Source: Erythrobacter sp. SCSIO 43205
GTDB lineage: Bacteria > Pseudomonadota > Alphaproteobacteria > Sphingomonadales > Sphingomonadaceae
Length of the DNA: 64,000 nt
Direction: 5' to 3'
Assembly (NCBI RefSeq): GCF_019904235.1
Contig: NZ_CP063202.1
Location: 1,922,001-1,986,000 of the forward strand
Below, in pieces: positions 52,136 through 61,498 of this stretch. Within the stretch, counting starts at the first letter, position 1; each line of letters starts with the position of its first letter. Both the position numbers and the translations under genes were made by a program. Under the pieces are notes generated by a model. That model did no database searches, was not told the DNA's origin, and worked only from the letters and a program-made list of their open reading frames with translations.

Positions 52136-53593
52136 ATGACTGCCCTCCAAAACGTCTCCCTCGGTGCGCACTACGTCGTCCATCTCCCGCGCCCCGACGA
52201 CTTTGCCTTTTGGCGCGAGCGTGCGCGGCAGTTGATCCAATGCGATGTGCCCCCTGACCGGGTGAGCTGGGTAGAGCCGGGCGGTACGGGCGATCTCTTC
52301 GCTTTTGAGGGGCCCCAAGGATCATCGGCGAGGGGTGAGAAACGCCTGCCAGTGCCGGGCGCAGACGCGGGCGAAGTGCGCGCTTCCAAGCGTTTTATGC
52401 ACTTGACTCGCAACGCCAGCGTCCATTCTGACCCCGAACGCTTCAGCCTGCTCTACCGCGTGCTCTGGCGGCTTCAATCACAGCCCGGCATGATGCAGGA
52501 CAGCGCCGACATAGACGTGCGCCGGATCGAGGAACTCGACAAGGAAGTGCGCCGCGACGCGCACAAAATGCACGCCTTCGTCCGCTTCCGAGAGGTGGAG
52601 AGTGAAGACGGCGAGCACTACGTCGCGTGGTTCGAGCCCGACCACCACATCGTGCGCCGCGAGGCGGGCTTCTTCATGCGCCGCTTTGCCAATATGCACT
52701 GGTCGATCCTGACGCCCAGAGGGAGCATCCATTGGGACGGGGAGGTGATGCGCGAAGGCCCTCCGGCGCGGCGCGAAGATGCACCCGCGGGCGATCCGGT
52801 GGAGGCTCTGTGGAAGTCCTATTACGCCTCGATCTTCAATCCGGCGCGGCTGAAAGTGGGCGCGATGCTCTCAGAGATGCCCAAGAAATATTGGAAGAAT
52901 ATGCCTGAGGCAGAGCTTATCCCTCAGCTTATCGCAGGGGCTCAGGCGCGCGAGGCGGGCATGGTGGCAGCAGGGGCGAGAGAGGTGCGCGAGAGCCCCA
53001 AGAGCCTAGAGGCTATCGCTCAAGGGATTAGCGCCTGCCGAGACTGTCCCATCGCCGAATGTGGCACGCGCGCTGTGATGGGTGAGGGGGCACCGGGCGC
53101 TTCCCTGATGATCGTAGGCGAGCAGCCGGGGGATCAGGAGGATTTGGCGGGGAGGCCCTTTGTGGGACCTGCCGGGCAATTGCTTGATGTCTATCTCGAT
53201 AAGGCGGGGATTGACCGCAAGAGCGCTTACGTCACCAATGCGGTCAAGCACTTCAAATTCGTGAGCCGAGGCAAGCGCCGCATCCACCAGACCCCGCAAG
53301 CCAAGGAAATCGACACCTGCCGCTTCTGGCTTGAAGCAGAACGCGAAGTGGTCGCCCCGCGCGTGGTGCTGGCGCTCGGCGCAAGCGCTGCCAGAGCGAT
53401 GCTAGGCCGCACGGTGAGCCTTGCCAAAGAGCGCGGGGTGCCCGTGCCACTCGAAGACGGCAGCGAGCTTTGGATCACCGCGCACCCGTCCTATCTGCTG
53501 CGCCTTGATGGCGAGGCAAGGGCGACGCAAGAGCAGCTTTTCGCGCGCGATCTGGCGGCGGTGCAAGGGCGCCTCTCAGAGTTGGCGGCATGA
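52136..53593 (+). CDS. udgX: UdgX-type uracil-DNA glycosylase superfamily protein fused to a radical-SAM-partner domain
   Basis: 485 aa. Residues 1 to about 265 form the domain that accompanies the radical-SAM protein (TIGR03915-like: SKRFMHLTRNASVHSDPERF, HKMHAFVRFREV). Residues about 290-485 are a family-4-like UDG: Fe-S cysteines C301, C304 and later, GEQPGDQEDLAGRPFVG, and the KRRIH loop (380-384) whose His384 forms the covalent link to abasic DNA in mycobacterial UdgX. Start and SD abut a palindromic repeat. Confidence 0.92.
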   Translation: MTALQNVSLGAHYVVHLPRPDDFAFWRERARQLIQCDVPPDRVSWVEPGGTGDLFAFEGPQGSSARGEKRLPVPGADAGEVRASKRFMHLTRNASVHSDPERFSLLYRVLWRLQSQPGMMQDSADIDVRRIEELDKEVRRDAHKMHAFVRFREVESEDGEHYVAWFEPDHHIVRREAGFFMRRFANMHWSILTPRGSIHWDGEVMREGPPARREDAPAGDPVEALWKSYYASIFNPARLKVGAMLSEMPKKYWKNMPEAELIPQLIAGAQAREAGMVAAGAREVRESPKSLEAIAQGISACRDCPIAECGTRAVMGEGAPGASLMIVGEQPGDQEDLAGRPFVGPAGQLLDVYLDKAGIDRKSAYVTNAVKHFKFVSRGKRRIHQTPQAKEIDTCRFWLEAEREVVAPRVVLALGASAARAMLGRTVSLAKERGVPVPLEDGSELWITAHPSYLLRLDGEARATQEQLFARDLAAVQGRLSELAA

Positions 53594-53594
53594 G

Positions 53595-56500
53595 ATGCCC
53601 GAAGCTCCGCTCACTCCTGACAAACGCACGCTGGAGCTTGATCCTGACCTGATCGAGCCGCCCCCCAAAGCGCCCTTTGTGGAGTTGGGGCTGGTGAGCT
53701 GTTTCAGCTTTCTTCGCGGCGCGTCTGATGCGGTGGACTTGGCCATGACAGCGCGCACTCTTGGCTATGACGCGCTGGGCATTGCTGATGTGAACAGCTT
53801 TGCTGGCGTTGTGCGGCTCCACACCGAGGCGAAAACGCTCAAACTGCGCCCCGTCATCGGCACCCGCATCGAAACGGTCGAGGGGCTTCATTTCCTCGCT
53901 TACCCAAAGAACCGTGCTGCCTATGGCCGCCTCTCGCGCCTGATTAGCCAAGGTCGGATGCAGACGCTCTCTGGCGAATGGCAGGAAAAGGGCGTGTGCG
54001 AAATCAGCCTTGCGATGCTCGCGGAGCATTCGGAAGGCGTGCAACTGATCCTGCTCCCGCCGGGTGACTTGGACGCCGCGTTCACCATCGAGGTGGAGAG
54101 CAATGTTATCCCGCTCAGGCCCGAAGATGGGATGGCGGAGATGGTGCAACTCAGCGCGCCTTTTCCCAAACTGCTACCCCATCTGACCGAGCAACTCCCC
54201 AGCCTCAGCCACTTGGCCGCCAGCTATCTCTATCGCGGCGATGATGTGGCGCGGATTGACCGTCTGGACGAGCTTGCCCGCGAGAATGGCCTGACCCTGC
54301 TCGCTACCAATGACGTCCACTACCATGCGCCTGCCCGCCGTCCTTTGCAGGACGTGATGACAGCAATTGCGCACAAGACCACTGTGGCGCAGGCAGGGCA
54401 TCTCCTCCACGCCAATGCTGAGCGGCATTTGAAATCGCCCGAAGCCATGCTGCGCCTGTTCGAACGCTGGCCCCATGCGATTCACGCCGCGCGCGAGGTG
54501 GCGGACAATTGCGACTTTTCGCTTGAGGAACTCGCCTATGAGTACCCGGAGGAAATCTATCCCGATGGCATGAGCCCGCAGGAATATCTTGAGGTGGAAA
54601 CATGGGCGGGGGCAGAGCGGCGCTATCCCGAAGGCGTGCCCGAGAGCGTCCACGATACGCTTGAGCGTGAACTTGCATTGATCGCCAAACTCGACCTTGC
54701 GCGCTATTTTCTCACCATCAAGGACATCGTCGATTTCGCCCGAAGCGTCGACCCGCCGATCCTGTGTCAGGGGAGGGGGTCTGCGGCGAACTCGGCCGTT
54801 TGCTATTGTCTTGAGATTACATCCGTCGACCCGGCTAAACACCAACTCCTTTTCGACCGCTTCATTTCCGAAGAACGCAAAGAGCCACCGGACATCGATG
54901 TCGATTTCGAGCATGAACGGCGCGAGGAGGTGATCCAGTATATCTACGCCAAATATGGCCGCGCGCGCGCCGGGCTCACCGCCACTGTCATTCATTATCG
55001 CCCGCGCATGGCGATCCGCGAGGTGGGCAAGGCGATGGGTCTGTCCGAAGATGTGACCGCGCGCCTTGCCAAAAGCGTTTGGGGCAGCTGGGGCCGCGAG
55101 ATTAGTGAGAAACACGCAGGCGAGAGCGGTCTGGATGTGACCGATCCACACTTGAAGCGCGTGCTGGCGCTGACCGAGCAGATGATCGGAATGCCGCGCC
55201 ATTTGTCGCAGCACGTGGGTGGATTTATCCTCACCGACGGACCGCTCACCGAAACCGTGCCGATTGGCAATGGCGCAATGCCTGATCGCAGTTTCATCGA
55301 GTGGGACAAGGACGATATAGAGGCGCTCGGTATCCTTAAGGTCGACGTGCTTGCGCTGGGGATGCTCACCTGCATCAAGAAATGCCTTGATCTGCTCACC
55401 GCGCACCATGACCGCACTTTGACGCTCGCCACTGTTCCGCGCGAAGATCCGGAAACCTACGCGATGCTGCGCAAGGGGGATTCGCTCGGTGTGTTTCAGG
55501 TCGAAAGCCGCGCGCAGATGAATATGCTCCCGCGCCTTCGTCCGCGCGAGTTTTACGATCTCGTGATCCAGGTCGCGATTGTACGCCCCGGCCCGATACA
55601 GGGCGATATGGTTCACCCGTACCTCAAACGCCGCCGGGGTGCAGAAGAGGTGGTGATCCCCAAACCTTCGCCAGCCCACGGTCCCCCCGATGAGCTTTCC
55701 AGCATCTTGGAGCGCACCTTGGGCGTGCCGATTTTCCAAGAGCAGGCGATGAAGATTGCTCTGGATGCGGCTAAATTCTCAAGTCTCGAAGCCAACCGTC
55801 TGCGCAAAGCCATGGCGACGTTCCGTTCGCGCGGCATGGTCGATGAGCTTCAGGACATGATGGTCGAACGCATGGTGACGCGCGGTTATGATCGCGAATT
55901 TGCCGAGCGGTGCTTCAACCAGATCAGGGGCTTTGGCGAATATGGCTTTCCCGAAAGCCACGCGGCGTCTTTTGCGCATCTGGTCTATGTTTCAAGCTGG
56001 CTCAAATGCCATTTTCCAGCGGCATTTGCGGCGGCTTTGCTGAACTCACAGCCGATGGGTTTTTACGCGCCCGCGCAGATTGTGAGGGATGCAAGGGAGC
56101 ACGGGGTTGAGGTGCTGCCGGCGGATGTGAATGCGAGCCAATGGGATTGTACTTTGGAAGAAACGCAGGCCCACCCCGCTGCGACTAACGCCGACGGCGT
56201 CGACGCAAGTCTCACTGCCCCTCTCTCTTGCGGGAGGGGAGCCGAGCTTGGCAGCTTACTGCCTAGCGAAGCGGAGTGGGGAGGGCGCGATCAAGGCCGC
56301 CAAGACCGTCACGTCGACCTTCGCCTGGGGTTACGCCAGATTGATGGCCTGCCCGAACATATCGCCGCGCAATTGGTGGCAGAGCGCGCAGAAAACGGCC
56401 CTTACCGTGATGTGGCTGAGCTTCGCGAGCGTGCAGGGCTTTCCCCTGCGCATATCGAGAGGCTTGCGAGCGCGGATGCCTTCACCTCGCTTTGCCTTTC

Positions 56501-57221
56501 GCGCCGACAAGCCTTGTGGGATGCACGCAGCCTTATCGCTGGGCCTGATCTCCCCCTGTTCCGTGCAGCGCAGGAGCGTGACGAAGGGGCAGAGCGCGCG
56601 CCGACAAAGCTGCCCACAATGCCGCTTAGCGAAGAAGTGGTGAATGACTATCAGACCACGCGGTTGAGTCTTAAAGCGCACCCGATGGCGTTCCTGCGTC
56701 CAGCTTTGGCGGAACGCGGTTTCATAAGGGCCTGCGACCTTCGCAGCCGCAAATATCGCTCCATGGTGCAGGTGGCTGGCGTTGTGCTGATCCGCCAGCG
56801 ACCGGGTAGTGCCAAGGGTGTTTGCTTTATCACGCTTGAAGATGAGACGGGGGTGGTGAACCTCGTGGTGTGGCCTGACCTTAAGGAAAAACAGCGTCAG
56901 GTTGTCATGGGCGCGCGGTTGATGGAGGTGCGTGGGCGGGTCGAATATGACGATGAGGTGATCCATGTGATCGCTCACAATATGGTCGATGCGAGCGACC
57001 AGCTTTATGCGCTTTCCGACGATATGTTATCAGCCCCTCTGGCGCGGGCGGATCATGTGAATACACCCCTTCAAGGTAGAAAAGCGTCAGCGACACGCGA
57101 AGCGATACAGCCGCGCGACATGATCGATCAGCTATCCCCGGTTAGTGGAACGGCCCATGGAACACCGGGCGGCCATCCGCGTAATCATAGGATCATCCCC
57201 AAGTCGCGCGACTTTCATTAA
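53595..57221 (+). CDS. imuC: ImuC/DnaE2 error-prone DNA polymerase with in-frame repeat insertion
   Basis: 1208 aa from ATG 53595, 1 nt after udgX. C-family polymerase: PHP domain at the N-terminus (LGLVSCFSFLRGASDAVDL), polymerase core with GRGSAANSAVCYCLEITSVDP and the catalytic PPDIDVDFEHERREEV, IVRPGPIQGDMVHPYL, then HhH and OB domain (SMVQVAGVVLIRQRPGSAKG). Residues about 859-900, between the core and RLGLRQIDGL, are encoded by a dispersed repeat and are absent from normal ImuC. Last gene of an SOS operon; partner of ImuA/ImuB. Confidence 0.93.
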   Translation: MPEAPLTPDKRTLELDPDLIEPPPKAPFVELGLVSCFSFLRGASDAVDLAMTARTLGYDALGIADVNSFAGVVRLHTEAKTLKLRPVIGTRIETVEGLHFLAYPKNRAAYGRLSRLISQGRMQTLSGEWQEKGVCEISLAMLAEHSEGVQLILLPPGDLDAAFTIEVESNVIPLRPEDGMAEMVQLSAPFPKLLPHLTEQLPSLSHLAASYLYRGDDVARIDRLDELARENGLTLLATNDVHYHAPARRPLQDVMTAIAHKTTVAQAGHLLHANAERHLKSPEAMLRLFERWPHAIHAAREVADNCDFSLEELAYEYPEEIYPDGMSPQEYLEVETWAGAERRYPEGVPESVHDTLERELALIAKLDLARYFLTIKDIVDFARSVDPPILCQGRGSAANSAVCYCLEITSVDPAKHQLLFDRFISEERKEPPDIDVDFEHERREEVIQYIYAKYGRARAGLTATVIHYRPRMAIREVGKAMGLSEDVTARLAKSVWGSWGREISEKHAGESGLDVTDPHLKRVLALTEQMIGMPRHLSQHVGGFILTDGPLTETVPIGNGAMPDRSFIEWDKDDIEALGILKVDVLALGMLTCIKKCLDLLTAHHDRTLTLATVPREDPETYAMLRKGDSLGVFQVESRAQMNMLPRLRPREFYDLVIQVAIVRPGPIQGDMVHPYLKRRRGAEEVVIPKPSPAHGPPDELSSILERTLGVPIFQEQAMKIALDAAKFSSLEANRLRKAMATFRSRGMVDELQDMMVERMVTRGYDREFAERCFNQIRGFGEYGFPESHAASFAHLVYVSSWLKCHFPAAFAAALLNSQPMGFYAPAQIVRDAREHGVEVLPADVNASQWDCTLEETQAHPAATNADGVDASLTAPLSCGRGAELGSLLPSEAEWGGRDQGRQDRHVDLRLGLRQIDGLPEHIAAQLVAERAENGPYRDVAELRERAGLSPAHIERLASADAFTSLCLSRRQALWDARSLIAGPDLPLFRAAQERDEGAERAPTKLPTMPLSEEVVNDYQTTRLSLKAHPMAFLRPALAERGFIRACDLRSRKYRSMVQVAGVVLIRQRPGSAKGVCFITLEDETGVVNLVVWPDLKEKQRQVVMGARLMEVRGRVEYDDEVIHVIAHNMVDASDQLYALSDDMLSAPLARADHVNTPLQGRKASATREAIQPRDMIDQLSPVSGTAHGTPGGHPRNHRIIPKSRDFH
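56168..56239. repeat. Dispersed palindromic repeat, copy 3 (inside imuC)
   Basis: Shortened copy of the family at 26706 and 52015: GGCCCACCCCGCTGCGACTA at its left, GCAAGTCTCACTGCC in the middle and CTTGCGGGAGGGG at its right. Read through in the imuC frame without a stop. Confidence 0.8.
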
Positions 57222-57230
57222 AGGCACCTC

Positions 57231-57947
57231 ATGGCAGCGAAGAAAACCACTACGACGATGCAAGCGATGCGTCGCGTTCTTGTCCTGAGTGTCCTTGCGG
57301 CTCTTGGAATAGCAGGGTGGAACTGGCTTCAGGATCACCCTGAGCACAATCCCATGGCCCCACTCGATCTGCGCGATCCGATCGGCCTTGCAACCACGAC
57401 AAAACTTGTCGCGCTTCGCGATGATGTGGATCAGTGCCGCGCGGTGCTTGAACGCAGCGATGTCGCATTCACCGCTTTGCCAGAGGTGGGGGAGGGGGCG
57501 TGCGCGCGCCCAGACCGCACGCAGCTCACCCAACTTCCACTAAGCCCCGGCAATCCCGCTACCACTTGCCCAGTTGCCGCCGCGCTGGAACTGTGGCGCA
57601 CACGCACGGTCGAACCTGCCGCGCGCGAAATCTTTGGCAGCGACGTAGCGCGATTTGAGCATCTGGGTGTGTATAATTGCCGCCGGATACGCGGGTCTTC
57701 TGACAGGTGGAGCCAGCACGCCACCGGCAATGCGATTGATATCAGCGCGGTTGTGCTGGAGGATGGACGGCGGATCAGCCTTATCGCCGATTGGGACGGC
57801 GATGCGGACGAAGCGCGCTTCTTACGCGAGATCAGGGATGGCGCCTGCGATGTGTTCGCCGTGGTGCTGTCGCCTGATTATAACGCTGCCCACGCCGATC
57901 ATTTCCACTTTGATCAGACTGGCAATTTTATGGGCGTGTGCCGCTAA
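57231..57947 (+). CDS. Extensin-like C-terminal domain protein
   Basis: 238 aa. An N-terminal hydrophobic segment (about 14-32) anchors or exports it. The C-terminal extensin-like domain has CPVAAALELWRTRTVEPAA, SQHATGNAIDIS and the closing DYNAAHADHFHFD with its metal-type His/Asp residues, resembling D,D-peptidase-type zinc folds. Probably periplasmic and linked to the cell wall. Begins 9 nt after imuC, but is probably not part of the SOS function. Confidence 0.85.
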   Translation: MAAKKTTTTMQAMRRVLVLSVLAALGIAGWNWLQDHPEHNPMAPLDLRDPIGLATTTKLVALRDDVDQCRAVLERSDVAFTALPEVGEGACARPDRTQLTQLPLSPGNPATTCPVAAALELWRTRTVEPAAREIFGSDVARFEHLGVYNCRRIRGSSDRWSQHATGNAIDISAVVLEDGRRISLIADWDGDADEARFLREIRDGACDVFAVVLSPDYNAAHADHFHFDQTGNFMGVCR

Positions 57948-57956
57948 GCCCTTCGA

Positions 57957-58646
57957 TTAGGTGGTTTCAAGCGCGTATCCGGCAGAGCGGACCGTGCGAA
58001 TGGGGTCTTTCACCCCTTCGATATCAATTGCCTTGCGGAGCCGACGGATGTGCACATCAACCGTGCGAAGCTCAATATCAGAGCCAGTGCCCCAAACCCC
58101 ATCAAGCAATTGCCCACGGCTGAATACCCGGCCTGGGCTTTCCATAAAGAACTTCAACAGCCGGTATTCTGTCGGGCCAAGCTGAAGGTTCTGCCCCCGG
58201 CGTTGAACCTTGTGAGCTACGGGGTCGAGCTTGATGTCGCCAACCTCAATCGTCTCGCCTGCTAGCGCTGGACGAATGCGGCGCATGACCGCTGCGACAC
58301 GGGCAAGCAGTTCACGCGGAGAAAATGGCTTGGTGAGATAATCATCTGCGCCCATTTCAAGCCCGCGCACACGGTCATCTTCGGCTTCGCGCGCGGTGAG
58401 CATGATAATCGGCACGTGCGCGGTCTGTTTGTCGCGGCGTAGCTGACGGCAGACTTCGATCCCGCTGGTGCCTTCAATCATCCAGTCGAGGATAATGAGG
58501 TCAGGAACCTCTTCGCGTGCAAGGATCAGCGCATCATCGCCATCCTTGGTGCAGCGCACCTGATAGCCCTCGTTTTGAAAGCGATATTCGAGAAGCTCAG
58601 AAAGGGCAGGATCATCTTCGACAAGAAGCAATTTCGCCGCAAACAT
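57957..58646 (-). CDS. phoB: Phosphate regulon response regulator PhoB
   Basis: 229 aa. Receiver domain with D54 (LIILDWMIEG) and K in DYLTKPFSP; OmpR-type winged helix with RTVDVHIRRLRKAI. Activates pho genes when phosphate is scarce. Downstream of phoU in the same direction; the histidine kinase PhoR is not in the window and may lie beyond pstS. Confidence 0.93.
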   Translation of the reverse strand: MFAAKLLLVEDDPALSELLEYRFQNEGYQVRCTKDGDDALILAREEVPDLIILDWMIEGTSGIEVCRQLRRDKQTAHVPIIMLTAREAEDDRVRGLEMGADDYLTKPFSPRELLARVAAVMRRIRPALAGETIEVGDIKLDPVAHKVQRRGQNLQLGPTEYRLLKFFMESPGRVFSRGQLLDGVWGTGSDIELRTVDVHIRRLRKAIDIEGVKDPIRTVRSAGYALETT

Positions 58647-58767
58647 CGCCAGATTCTCCTACACTGTAAGCGCGCACCCTAAGCGCCGCGTCACGCTCAA
58701 TGTGTCAGTCAGGCTACAGTTTGATGAAACTGACCGCCCAAAGTTTTCCACCGGGTGGTCTTGAGCC

Positions 58768-59436
58768 CTACAGATCATCTTCTGGTGGATAGACACCCGT
58801 GGCGGCGAAGTGGACCATTTCCGCCACATTGGTGGCATGATCGCCAATCCGCTCAAGATTGCGAGCCACAAATAGCAATTGTGCAGCGCTGGAAATGGTC
58901 GCAGGGTTTTCGACCATGTGGCTGACAAGATTGCGGAAAATGCTGTTGTAAAAGGCATCGACTTTGGCATCGGTCGCAATCACCTCGCGAGCAAGGTCGG
59001 GGTCACGCGCTGCATATGCGGTGAGCACATCGTGCACCATTTCCGCGGCCACTTCCCCCATTGCAGGCAGCAAAGTGAGCGGCTCGAACCGGTCTTTGCC
59101 TTCGATCTCGCCTACGCGTTTCGCGATATTCTTGGAGTAATCGCCAATGCGTTCGACCACGCCAGCGATCTTGAGCGCGGCGATGACTTCGCGAAGATCG
59201 TCAGCCATGGGCGCACGAAGGGCGATGACTCGGATTGCAAGTTTGTCGACCTGCATTTCCAGCTCATCCAGCTTCTTGTCGCCTTTAACGACCTTCTTTG
59301 CGCGCTGCACATCGCCTGTCACAAGAGATGCGAGAGACTCCTCAATGGCCACCTCGGCAAGGCCGCCCATCTCACCGATAAGGCCGCGAAGGCGTGTGAT
59401 GTCTTCGTCGAATGCTTTGACTGTATGTTCGTTCAT
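58768..59436 (-). CDS. phoU: Phosphate signalling protein PhoU
   Basis: 222 aa. Two PhoU three-helix domains, each with the metal-binding E/DxxxD pattern (VERIGDYSKNIAKR and LERIGDHATNVAEM). Couples the Pst transporter to PhoR. Start codon overlaps the pstB stop (TAATG). Confidence 0.95.
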   Translation of the reverse strand: MNEHTVKAFDEDITRLRGLIGEMGGLAEVAIEESLASLVTGDVQRAKKVVKGDKKLDELEMQVDKLAIRVIALRAPMADDLREVIAALKIAGVVERIGDYSKNIAKRVGEIEGKDRFEPLTLLPAMGEVAAEMVHDVLTAYAARDPDLAREVIATDAKVDAFYNSIFRNLVSHMVENPATISSAAQLLFVARNLERIGDHATNVAEMVHFAATGVYPPEDDL

Positions 59437-60224
59437 TAGCCGTACCGCCCGGTGATATAGTCTTTGGTGCGCTGCTCTATCGGATTGGTGAAAATGTCAG
59501 TCGTGCGACCATATTCCACAATCTCCCCAAGGTGGAAGAACGCAGTTCTGTCCGAAACGCGCGCTGCCTGTTGCATGGAGTGGGTTACGATCACAATTGC
59601 ATAGCGACCAGAGAGTTCAGCGATTAACTCTTCGATCTTCGCTGTTGCGATGGGGTCAAGTGCTGAGCATGGTTCATCCATAAGGATGACTTCAGGATCA
59701 ACCGCGATGGCTCGCGCGATGCACAAACGCTGTTGCTGGCCACCAGAAAGCGCGGTGCCCGGATCGTCAAGGCGGTCCTTTACCTCTTCCCAAAGCCCGG
59801 CGCGGCGCAACGAATTTTCGACGATCTCGTCAAGATCGCTTTTTTGTTCGAAAATGCCGTGAATGCGCGGACCATAGGCGATGTTGTCGTAAATCGATTT
59901 GGGGAAGGGGTTGGGCTTCTGGAACACCATCCCGACGCGCGCGCGCAGTTGCACCACGTCCATGCTGGAGGCGTAAATGTCCTCCCCGTCCAGTTCAATC
60001 TGACCGGTCACACGGGCAGATGCAATGGTATCATTCATCCGGTTCAGCGCGCGCAGAAAGGTCGATTTGCCGCAGCCAGATGGTCCGATAAAGGCGGTCA
60101 CATATTTGGCAGGGATGCCAATTGAAACGTCTTTGATCGCCTGTTTTTCACCATAATAAACCGAGACGTTCTCAGCGCTCATCTTGGCTTTGACTTCTTC
60201 GATGTTGGGATGAATTACAGTCAC
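59436..60224 (-). CDS. pstB: Phosphate ABC transporter ATP-binding protein PstB
   Basis: 262 aa. Walker [10 protein letters not shown] (about 49-57), signature LSGGQQQRL, Walker [14 protein letters not shown] and H-loop VTHSMQQ. Energises phosphate import through PstC/PstA. The start overlaps the pstA stop by 4 nt. Confidence 0.97.
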   Translation of the reverse strand: MTVIHPNIEEVKAKMSAENVSVYYGEKQAIKDVSIGIPAKYVTAFIGPSGCGKSTFLRALNRMNDTIASARVTGQIELDGEDIYASSMDVVQLRARVGMVFQKPNPFPKSIYDNIAYGPRIHGIFEQKSDLDEIVENSLRRAGLWEEVKDRLDDPGTALSGGQQQRLCIARAIAVDPEVILMDEPCSALDPIATAKIEELIAELSGRYAIVIVTHSMQQAARVSDRTAFFHLGEIVEYGRTTDIFTNPIEQRTKDYITGRYG

Positions 60225-61498
60225 CAGCTTTTCTCGAATTTGTTGCGCAGATAGATGGCAAGGCCATTCATCAGCAGGAGGACGATCAGAAGAACGATAA
60301 TAGCCGCACTTGTCCGCTCGACAAAGCCGCGGTCGATTTCATCAGACCAAAGGAAGATTTGTACCGGCAGTACAGTGGCGGCCGACGTGAACCCATCGGG
60401 CGCGCTTGCGACAAATGCCCGAAGGCCGATGAGGATCAGCGGCGCCGTCTCACCAAGCGCCCGGGCCATGCCGATAATGGTGCCGGTCAGCATCCCTGGC
60501 ATGGCAAGCGGCAAAACATGGTGGAAGACCACCTGAACGGGCGATGCTCCCACAGCCAAGGCTCCGTCGCGAATTGATGGCGGAACCGCTTTGATGGCGT
60601 TTCGGCCCGAAATCACGATCACCGGCATAGTCATCAATGCCAAGGTAATACCGGCGATGATCGGCGTTGAACGAAGGTTGGGGAACAGGGTCATCAGGAA
60701 GAACAGGCCGAGCAGACCAAAGATGATCGAAGGAACCGCAGCAAGGTTGTTGATCGACACCTCAAGGAAGTCCGTCCAGCGATTCTTTGGCGCGTATTCC
60801 TCAAGGTAAAGCGCGGCCATAATCCCGATCGGGAAAGCGAGCACAAACGTCACCAGCATGGTCAGAACCGACCCTTTAAGTGCGCCCCATATCCCCGCCA
60901 ATTGTGGGTCGGTTGCATCTGAACGTTCGAGGAAGCCGATATCGAGGTTCTTTTCCAGAACTCCTCTTTCAGCCAGATCGGTTGCAAGCGCCTGCATCTC
61001 GGCAGTGCCTTCGCCTGAATAGCCAGCGGAAAGGTCAGCCGAAGCGGGAAGCCACAATGTCTCTTCGCGGGTCAGAAGCGAAGGGTTAGCATGGATCATG
61101 CTCGCCACTTCGCGCCACGCTTCGCTGTTCAGCTGTTCAGCGCCCTCGGATCCAAAGCTGTCTCGCGCAGCGCCATAGACGACCGAGCGCAGTCCTTGAT
61201 TGTCGAGCGCGCGCATTGCTTCGGGCGCTGTTGCACCCGCCTCTATCGGTTGCAGGCCGCTTTGCACAAAGTCGATTTCGACGGCCAGTTCGACACGCTG
61301 AAACCCGCCGATCCCGTTCATCAGCATATTGCCGAGCAGCAAGATCAGCACAACGACAGAGAACGAAATTGCGCCAAGTCCAAGCGCCTTGAAGCGCCGT
61401 TCCTGAGCATAACGCTGCTTCAAACGCTTCTCAAAGCGCTCTGTGCGGGCGGTGGCGAGTGGAGGCTCGCCAGCGGGAGGGGTGATAGCCTCACTCAT
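60221..61498 (-). CDS. pstA: Phosphate ABC transporter permease PstA (long form)
   Basis: 425 aa. The first membrane helix (about 38-65) is followed by a periplasmic insertion (about 70-205) absent from E. coli PstA, then five helices with the EAA loop (ALGETAPLI). The long form is usual in alphaproteobacteria. Overlaps pstC by 8 nt. Confidence 0.93.
   Translation of the reverse strand: MSEAITPPAGEPPLATARTERFEKRLKQRYAQERRFKALGLGAISFSVVVLILLLGNMLMNGIGGFQRVELAVEIDFVQSGLQPIEAGATAPEAMRALDNQGLRSVVYGAARDSFGSEGAEQLNSEAWREVASMIHANPSLLTREETLWLPASADLSAGYSGEGTAEMQALATDLAERGVLEKNLDIGFLERSDATDPQLAGIWGALKGSVLTMLVTFVLAFPIGIMAALYLEEYAPKNRWTDFLEVSINNLAAVPSIIFGLLGLFFLMTLFPNLRSTPIIAGITLALMTMPVIVISGRNAIKAVPPSIRDGALAVGASPVQVVFHHVLPLAMPGMLTGTIIGMARALGETAPLILIGLRAFVASAPDGFTSAATVLPVQIFLWSDEIDRGFVERTSAAIIVLLIVLLLMNGLAIYLRNKFEKSW

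Noticed and set aside
54174..55739. Open frame of 521 codons opposite imuC, and similar ones opposite prsR (41789-43237) and the Sak4-like gene (3397-4800)
   Set aside because: All lie within well-recognised genes on the other strand and have no motif, ribosome-binding site or operon context.
58701..58712. GTCAGTCAGG near phoB resembling the phage leader motif
   Set aside because: Only about 10 nt match, outside the element, not next to a start codon in the same arrangement; likely chance.
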